Positions 58,944-64,000 of a stretch of 64,000 nt of DNA are shown here, piece by piece. The position numbers were made by a program, and so were the translations under genes. The stretch comes from Brasilonema sennae CENA114 (GTDB taxonomy: Bacteria; Cyanobacteriota; Cyanobacteriia; Cyanobacteriales; Nostocaceae), in NCBI RefSeq assembly GCF_006968745.1, contig NZ_CP030120.1, positions 1 to 64,000 on the forward strand, in the 5' to 3' direction. Positions within the stretch are counted from its first letter, which is position 1, and every line of letters begins with the position of its first letter. Under the pieces are notes generated by a model. The model was not told the origin of the DNA. It did no database searches and saw only the letters and a list, made by a program, of their open reading frames with translations.

Positions 58944-61145
58944 TTAACGAGTGATAAAATTGATAGTGTGGCTTGAGCGCAAACCGCTATCTGCCCAAGA
59001 ACAAACCAAACCTAACAATCCTGGATCAATCATCTGCTCTGGGGAGTTTTGACGAACCCAAGTGTCGCCGCTTTTACGTATTGGAAACATCAGGACTGGA
59101 CCGAGATACCGCACTCCAGGGATTTGTTGTAGTAAGGCAATAATATCTGAGGTATACACGGGTCGTCCAAAAGGCCATCCTTTACTGTCTAAACCACCAG
59201 TCAGAGGATTTAAAAATTGATACAAGGCAATCTGTAAGTTGAGCACAATCTCTCGTTGGGCGAGAGGGTTATTATAAGTAGGTTCTAAAGCAATTTCTGT
59301 CTGAACGGAAACACCGACATAATCGGGTTCTTGAAGTAAAACTTGCACTCCTAGCAGGCGTCGGTCATCTAAGTATGCCAAAATCTGTTCTTGGAGACTG
59401 GGTTGGAGTACAAACGCTTCTGGGGCGATGCCTTCTCCTTGGGCGATCGCATCCGTATTTGCCTGTGGTACTACAATCAAACGTACTATTCCCCCACCAG
59501 TGCTAGCTGTTGCTGGCAAACAATGAACGCGAGCCACTGCGCCTGCACCTGCACGTTGTGCCAAGACTTCAAAATCTTCAGCAGTGACGGCGCGATCGCG
59601 GGTGCGTAGTATGCGAGGTGCTCTTAAGACAGCCTGTTCCAAGGATTCAGCATCAGCGCCATTAGTGGCTGGTTTGTGGTTAATGGCACTAGCAACGTAG
59701 GGAAAACCTGACCTTAAAAACTGGAGTGTGCCACTTTGGACATTGCCTATGCGACCTCCTCCCGTGCGATAGGCAACCATGACGATTGTTGACCCTCGGG
59801 GAGGAATTGCGCCATATTGGTGTTCAAAGGCTCGCAGTTCCGCATCGTTCACCTGTGTTCTTAATTCATAAGGCTGAGGCTGCTGTATCTTAGAACGAAT
59901 TTTTGTTTTTCTTTCTAACTGGTCAGGTTCGCGAATTAGGGGTCCAAACTGGACTGTACCTGTGAGAGAATCAATTGTGTAATGGCGATCATCTGGATCA
60001 GAATCGGCAAAATCTGCAACTTCTTGCCATCTCTGAGGTAAACCCCCAGGGGGAGTCACGAGAATATACTCATCTTCTCGACGCTCTAAAATCGCAGACC
60101 CTTCCAACTCAAAAATCTGACCAGGCGTGCCATCACTGATTCCCAAGCGTTCGTCCTCGATCAGGGTACTGTGACTTGCCCTTACTGTACCGCCAATCGA
60201 TTCCACTGCTAGACTAATAATTCTTGGAGAACTGTTGTAACTGGGCTGATTACCTTCTGGCTCTGTTAAAACGCAGCGTATCCAACGACCTCTATAAGTG
60301 GTAAAGCTTGCTACTGGCCAACTTAGAGGTAGATGGAGAATAACATCTGCTATTTGAGCGGGATCGTCATCAAGTTCTGCAATTTCATGAAAACTGAAGC
60401 CCCGCGTTGCATCATCGGCTTCTTGCAACAAAACTGGTTGCCATTTTTTACCATCCCACGCTTCCCATCGACGAGGTGGTTGATTAGGATTGATACCAGT
60501 TGGCGATGCAGCTGCTCCTTGAAACGTGATTGATAAAACATTTCCTTCTATGGGTTCATTTGGTTCCATGACAAGGTAAAAGCAGTTACCGGGCTGCGGG
60601 TTTTCTTCAAAAAGAAGTTGTTCGTTGCCGAACCACGTACCATCTGGTTGACGCGTCCATTGGTTGGTGACTTGATCGCGCAAAATTAGAGGAGAGTCTT
60701 CCGTAGTTTGAGATGTTAAAAAGTGCCGCAGACTGGGTTTGCCGATTAGCAAAGGAGAGTCAGTACTGAAAACGACTGCTTCCATCGTTTCAGTTCCCAA
60801 GGTTGCCACTTGTAACCCAGTCGGAATAATATATGTTTCTGAAGGATACGTTGTGAGATAAAAAGTAATATCTGTTCGTGCTGGAGCTGGGGGCTGTAGG
60901 CGTATCCCCAGTAATTCTAAAAAAGCAACATAATTTTTACGCGGAACTTGGTTGAACCTCAGCAACATTTGGTCTGTCAACCAAGCAAATAATTCAATCA
61001 GTGTAATTCCCGGATCACTCAAGTTGTGATCTGTCCACTCTGGGCAGTAGCGCGGAATTCGCAGAACACACTCTTCTACTAATTCATCAAAGGTGCGATC
61101 GTCCAGATTAGAATTAGGCAATTTAGGTAAAAAATCGAATTCCAC
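58944..61145 (-). CDS. Baseplate J/gp47-like protein of the injection system
   Basis: 733 residues. N-terminus YCPEWTDHNLSDPGITLIEL then FAWLTDQMLLRFNQVPRKNY and FLELLGIRLQPPAPA is diagnostic of eCIS gpJ-like (Afp11/Afp12) baseplate subunits. The middle is beta-rich; the C-terminal gpJ domain reads ESLEQAVLRAPRILRTRDRA and VTAEDFEVLAQRAGAGAVAR then FLNPLTGGLDSKGWPFGRPV. It forms baseplate wedges. It is two bases downstream of the gp25-like gene. Confidence 0.95.
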   Translation of the reverse strand: MEFDFLPKLPNSNLDDRTFDELVEECVLRIPRYCPEWTDHNLSDPGITLIELFAWLTDQMLLRFNQVPRKNYVAFLELLGIRLQPPAPARTDITFYLTTYPSETYIIPTGLQVATLGTETMEAVVFSTDSPLLIGKPSLRHFLTSQTTEDSPLILRDQVTNQWTRQPDGTWFGNEQLLFEENPQPGNCFYLVMEPNEPIEGNVLSITFQGAAASPTGINPNQPPRRWEAWDGKKWQPVLLQEADDATRGFSFHEIAELDDDPAQIADVILHLPLSWPVASFTTYRGRWIRCVLTEPEGNQPSYNSSPRIISLAVESIGGTVRASHSTLIEDERLGISDGTPGQIFELEGSAILERREDEYILVTPPGGLPQRWQEVADFADSDPDDRHYTIDSLTGTVQFGPLIREPDQLERKTKIRSKIQQPQPYELRTQVNDAELRAFEHQYGAIPPRGSTIVMVAYRTGGGRIGNVQSGTLQFLRSGFPYVASAINHKPATNGADAESLEQAVLRAPRILRTRDRAVTAEDFEVLAQRAGAGAVARVHCLPATASTGGGIVRLIVVPQANTDAIAQGEGIAPEAFVLQPSLQEQILAYLDDRRLLGVQVLLQEPDYVGVSVQTEIALEPTYNNPLAQREIVLNLQIALYQFLNPLTGGLDSKGWPFGRPVYTSDIIALLQQIPGVRYLGPVLMFPIRKSGDTWVRQNSPEQMIDPGLLGLVCSWADSGLRSSHTINFITR

Positions 61146-61147
61146 AC

Positions 61148-61564
61148 TTACTCCACTGCTGAAGCTAGATAAAAGGGATAGACAAAGCTGTAAATGTCAT
61201 ATTCGTCTTTCAGACGATAATTGATGATGATATCTATTCTGCCCCGCACCGGATCTGAATCGGTTAGCACTTCATCGACAACAATGCGAGGTTCCCAAAC
61301 CTGCAACGCTTCTAAAACATACATCCGTATTTGGATCAAAGTTTTGCTATTCAATGGTGCAAACACCAGTTCTGACAAGCGCGAGCCAAATTCAGGTCGA
61401 TACACCCGCTCACCCACCTCAGTGCGTAAGATGATCCAAATAGCTTCCTTAATCTTTTGTTCGTAAGAGCTAAGCTGTAGTCCCCCTTGTAAGCTAACAT
61501 GCAGCGGGAAAGCCCAGCCCCTTCCTAAATAGTCTTGTTCCTGACTATCAATTACATCTGGCAT
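61148..61564 (-). CDS. GPW/gp25-like baseplate protein
   Basis: 138 residues. LGRGWAFPLHVSLQGGLQLS, EQKIKEAIWIILRTEVGERV, YRPEFGSRLSELVFAPLNSK and LEALQVWEPRIVVDEV are the gp25/GPW (Afp9/Pvc9-like) signature, including the EIPR-like GERVYRPEFGS. In contractile systems this small protein links sheath and baseplate. Two bases separate it from the gpJ-like gene. Confidence 0.95.
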   Translation of the reverse strand: MPDVIDSQEQDYLGRGWAFPLHVSLQGGLQLSSYEQKIKEAIWIILRTEVGERVYRPEFGSRLSELVFAPLNSKTLIQIRMYVLEALQVWEPRIVVDEVLTDSDPVRGRIDIIINYRLKDEYDIYSFVYPFYLASAVE

Positions 61565-61657
61565 AAGGCAGCCCTTGCTAGTACATTTTTTTAAGATATC
61601 GGCAAGAAGGATATAAGCCTATTCGCCAAAAGTCTAGAACCTCAATTTGGAAATTTC

Positions 61658-63823
61658 TTAAGTTAATGCCATTGGATCTTCAGGTGATGCTGGCAATGGA
61701 ACAACTGGGCGATTGGATGTAATTGCACCGTCAGAATAAATACGGACATTTTTACCTCGTAAGTATAACAACCCCATAGAATTCACGACAATTTTTGGAA
61801 CAGGAGTATCCGTCAACTTGATAAAATGTCTTAATTTGGTTCTTATTTCTGTAGAAACATTAGGAGGAGAGTCATTCATCGTAATCGAATGCCCACCTTG
61901 GGTTGTGATTTCTGTAGAAATCTTGGGAGGAGAGTCATTCATCTTAATGGAATGCCCACCTTTGGTTTTTATTTCTGTAAAAACCTTGCCAGGAGAGTCA
62001 TTCATCGTAATCGAATGCCCACCTTCGGTTATGATTTCTATTTGTTTCTGACTATCATTCAGATAGATTTTATGACCCTGAGCGGTTTCAATGCGGATAC
62101 CAGTGTGACTCGATCCTTTATCCTCTTCTATAAACTGTAGGGTATGTCCGGTACGCGTCTCAAAGGTACGCAATCTCACGTTACCTGGTTTCTTCCCGGC
62201 ATCAGGTTTGGCTAGAATTTTTTTAGGTTTGGGTATAGTTTCCCTAACACTAACCATATTTTGTTGAGTAATGACACTTTCTGCCACCGGTGTTGGGATG
62301 TTGTCCTTTCCATTCCAGACTCCACCAATGATATAAGGACGATGGATATCGCCATGCTCAAAACCTACCAAAACTTCATCATTTACTTCAGGTAAACAGT
62401 CAAACCCCTTCTGGTATTGACCGGCTCCTATAGCCACAACCCTAGCCCAGTAACTTTCATGTTCTTCCACCTGACCAGCTTTATTACCTGAACCAACTTT
62501 ATTACCTGGACTAACTTTATTACCCGGACCAACACCAGGCATGTTAGGCTTGCTCGATCCCGGTTGGTCTGGTGGCGTCAGAGTTGGGAAATAGACTTTA
62601 ACTCTGCCCATGCCTTGAGGATCGTTATTATCAGTGACAATGCCAACCAGAAAAGTTTGACCAGGCTGTAAGCGCACGGGTGTCGAAATAGTTGAAAATA
62701 AACTTCCACTACGTAGTCCTCTTACACTAAATTCAGTGTGATAAACCCTTCCGCTATATATATGACGTGTTTCTGTAACGTAATATTCACCGCTATAGCG
62801 ATCGCCTAAACCGTCGATAGTTACAACTCGTCCAGGTCTAATGTTGGGATTACCCACAGATTTTGCATCTGCATAAATAAATTCTCCTCCTAGTTCATCA
62901 CACAACGCCTGAGCCATTGCCTGTGCTTCTTGGGCAGTAGACACAGGTTGATCTACTACTGTTATTTTGGATGGCTCTTTAAGATTAAAGTTGTCAATAG
63001 CAACACTTCCTAGAGCGCTACCCGTCTGTGTGACTACATTTTCTGATGTAGCTGTTTCGGAGATTGCTTGTTTCTGAGTATAGTCCCAACTACGTACCTC
63101 TACAGAACTTACCTGTTGAGCACTAGTAATACGGGTTTTGAAACTATTAATCTCATCTAGCCATTTGAGTTGTAATGAGCTTTGACTAGCTGGCTTACAA
63201 AAATTCAGTTGATTGTCTTGTACATACAGCTCGTATCCAATGCGAGCGGCTCTTTCCCGCAGAAACTCCATATGAGTTTGGTTTTCTTGAAAGACATATT
63301 CATGCTTCTGACCGCTGTTATCGCACCTGTTCATAGTTATCCCTGTTCGCGTTGCAATATCCTTTACTATTTCGGTATCACTCATGTTTAAATATGAATA
63401 ATTATGACGACCTCTATGGAGACGATGGGAAATATCGTAACCGCGAACAATAATGGGAGCCTCTGATTTCTCGTTAAAGCTAACTTCAATTCCTGTAATT
63501 TCACCTTCGATTAGATATTCTTCCAGTTCGTCGTCAAAATTAGGATCTTGAGTAGTACTGGAAACGAAACCTATTTTGACTTTGTTACCAATTTCAAACA
63601 ATTTTTCATGTCGCCAAGGTTGGTATTCTGGGCGTGGGCTAGTGGGAAGATAACTATTGTGTATCACCAATGTAAACATTGCTGGTGCATGAAGGCTTTC
63701 TTCTACAATGATTTGCAAAAAATCCTTCATTAATTCAGGAGAAGCTGTTTGCCAACGACTACCGCCAGCACTCGACAATTGTATTCTCGGAATAGATAAA
63801 TAAAGGCTTTCTTTTGCAGGCAT
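61658..63823 (-). CDS. VgrG/gp27-gp5-like spike protein
   Basis: 721 residues. gp27-like part ~1-360 (LHAPAMFTLVIHNSYLPTSP; IVVRGYDISHRLHRGRHNYS; MEFLRERAARIGYELYVQDN), OB-fold ~375-510 (VGIVTDNNDPQGMGRVKVYF; ESYWARVVAIGAGQYQKGF; GDIHRPYIIGGVWNGKDNIP), then four to five ~22-residue repeats (GGHSITMNDSPGKVFTEI type) predicted to make the trimeric beta-spike. It corresponds to Afp8/Pvc8. A Gly/Lys/Asn-rich repeat (KVSPGNKVGSGNK) is inserted in the OB loop. No catalytic domain is fused. First gene of the five-gene baseplate run; start ATG 63823. Confidence 0.94.
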   Translation of the reverse strand: MPAKESLYLSIPRIQLSSAGGSRWQTASPELMKDFLQIIVEESLHAPAMFTLVIHNSYLPTSPRPEYQPWRHEKLFEIGNKVKIGFVSSTTQDPNFDDELEEYLIEGEITGIEVSFNEKSEAPIIVRGYDISHRLHRGRHNYSYLNMSDTEIVKDIATRTGITMNRCDNSGQKHEYVFQENQTHMEFLRERAARIGYELYVQDNQLNFCKPASQSSLQLKWLDEINSFKTRITSAQQVSSVEVRSWDYTQKQAISETATSENVVTQTGSALGSVAIDNFNLKEPSKITVVDQPVSTAQEAQAMAQALCDELGGEFIYADAKSVGNPNIRPGRVVTIDGLGDRYSGEYYVTETRHIYSGRVYHTEFSVRGLRSGSLFSTISTPVRLQPGQTFLVGIVTDNNDPQGMGRVKVYFPTLTPPDQPGSSKPNMPGVGPGNKVSPGNKVGSGNKAGQVEEHESYWARVVAIGAGQYQKGFDCLPEVNDEVLVGFEHGDIHRPYIIGGVWNGKDNIPTPVAESVITQQNMVSVRETIPKPKKILAKPDAGKKPGNVRLRTFETRTGHTLQFIEEDKGSSHTGIRIETAQGHKIYLNDSQKQIEIITEGGHSITMNDSPGKVFTEIKTKGGHSIKMNDSPPKISTEITTQGGHSITMNDSPPNVSTEIRTKLRHFIKLTDTPVPKIVVNSMGLLYLRGKNVRIYSDGAITSNRPVVPLPASPEDPMALT

Positions 63824-64000
63824 AACTCTTAATTAAAATGATAGTTTGGTAAACAAGAAAAAACTTTAAAAGGGCTTTTTATAGATTTCCTTTTTACGAT
63901 TGAGTCAGGTATTCTTTAGCAGACATAGCGGTAAATACCCAAGTTTATCTGATTTACATTTTATGCAAATTACTTGAACACGTTACCGCTTACTGCGTGG
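63824..64000. other. Window end, no gene recognised
   Basis: AT-rich sequence upstream of the spike gene, where a promoter for the baseplate genes or the stop of a further structural gene would be expected. No ORF can be supported. Confidence 0.5.

Noticed and set aside
1..64000. tRNA, rRNA and known riboswitches
   Set aside because: None seen on reading both strands; a dedicated tRNA or covariance-model scan was not possible and could still find one.

Overview
The window looks like DNA of a filamentous, probably heterocyst-forming cyanobacterium. It has many GCGATCGC (HIP1) octamers, short tandem heptamer repeats such as GTGAACA and CTGATAA, palindromic MITE-like elements, and cyanobacterial-type gene families (FHA-ABC transporters, DUF2887 and Uma2 proteins, DUF4157 effectors). 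No tRNA, rRNA or CRISPR array was recognised. Assignments come from reading motifs and domain architecture by eye; no database search was possible.

Region 1 (70-11715, minus strand) is a conjugative type IV secretion locus. In transcription order it holds VirB2-, VirB3-, VirB4-, VirB5-, VirB6-, VirB8-, VirB10- and VirB9-like genes and one unrecognised membrane-anchored protein. No relaxase or coupling protein lies in the window. Dispersed GC-rich repeats sit between these genes, and two copies have become the coding C-termini of VirB8 and VirB4. Region 2 (11716-17900) is mixed: a DUF2887 nuclease with a frameshifted N-terminus, a DUF192 protein, a Ycf46-like AAA+ ATPase, a possible PD-(D/E)XK nuclease pair and a small membrane protein.

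Region 3 (17969-24663) is a 6.7-kb Tn554-like transposon. It encodes three overlapping tyrosine recombinases, a DUF6262/TnpC-like coiled-coil helper and a WGR-domain cargo gene. It is inserted in an HNH endonuclease gene; both halves of that gene survive in frame, with a 7-bp AGCTGCT at each junction. The third recombinase has four tandem zinc-ribbon-like repeats, and its C-terminus is split off by a nested hairpin element.

Region 4 (24664-29561) contains a degraded IS5 copy, a small gene with an 18-bp palindrome both before and inside it, and an Eco29kI-like type II restriction-modification pair. The pair lies between two related direct repeats, and a tyrosine recombinase gene diverges from the outer repeat, an integron-like layout.

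Region 5 (29768-63823) is an extracellular or thylakoid-type contractile injection system (eCIS/tCIS) locus. Baseplate and spike genes (VgrG-like, gp25-like, gpJ-like, TIGR02242-like tail protein and a DUF4159-like protein) lie at 56397-63823. The AAA+ ATPase (Afp15/Pvc15-like) and DUF4255 cap protein (Afp16/Pvc16-like) lie at 39650-45241. Between these two blocks are three DUF4157 effector candidates that share a ~290-residue N-terminus but end in different domains: a GDPD-like phosphodiesterase, a Cys-His-Asp protease or transglutaminase-like domain, and a possible CheD/CNF-like deamidase. They are separated by IS630, ISAzo13-like and IS5 elements. Upstream lie a Ser/Thr kinase, an FHA protein, an FHA-FHA-ABC transporter and two Ig-like membrane proteins, suggesting phospho-regulation and possibly membrane anchoring of the injection system. 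Sheath, tube and tape-measure genes are not in the window.
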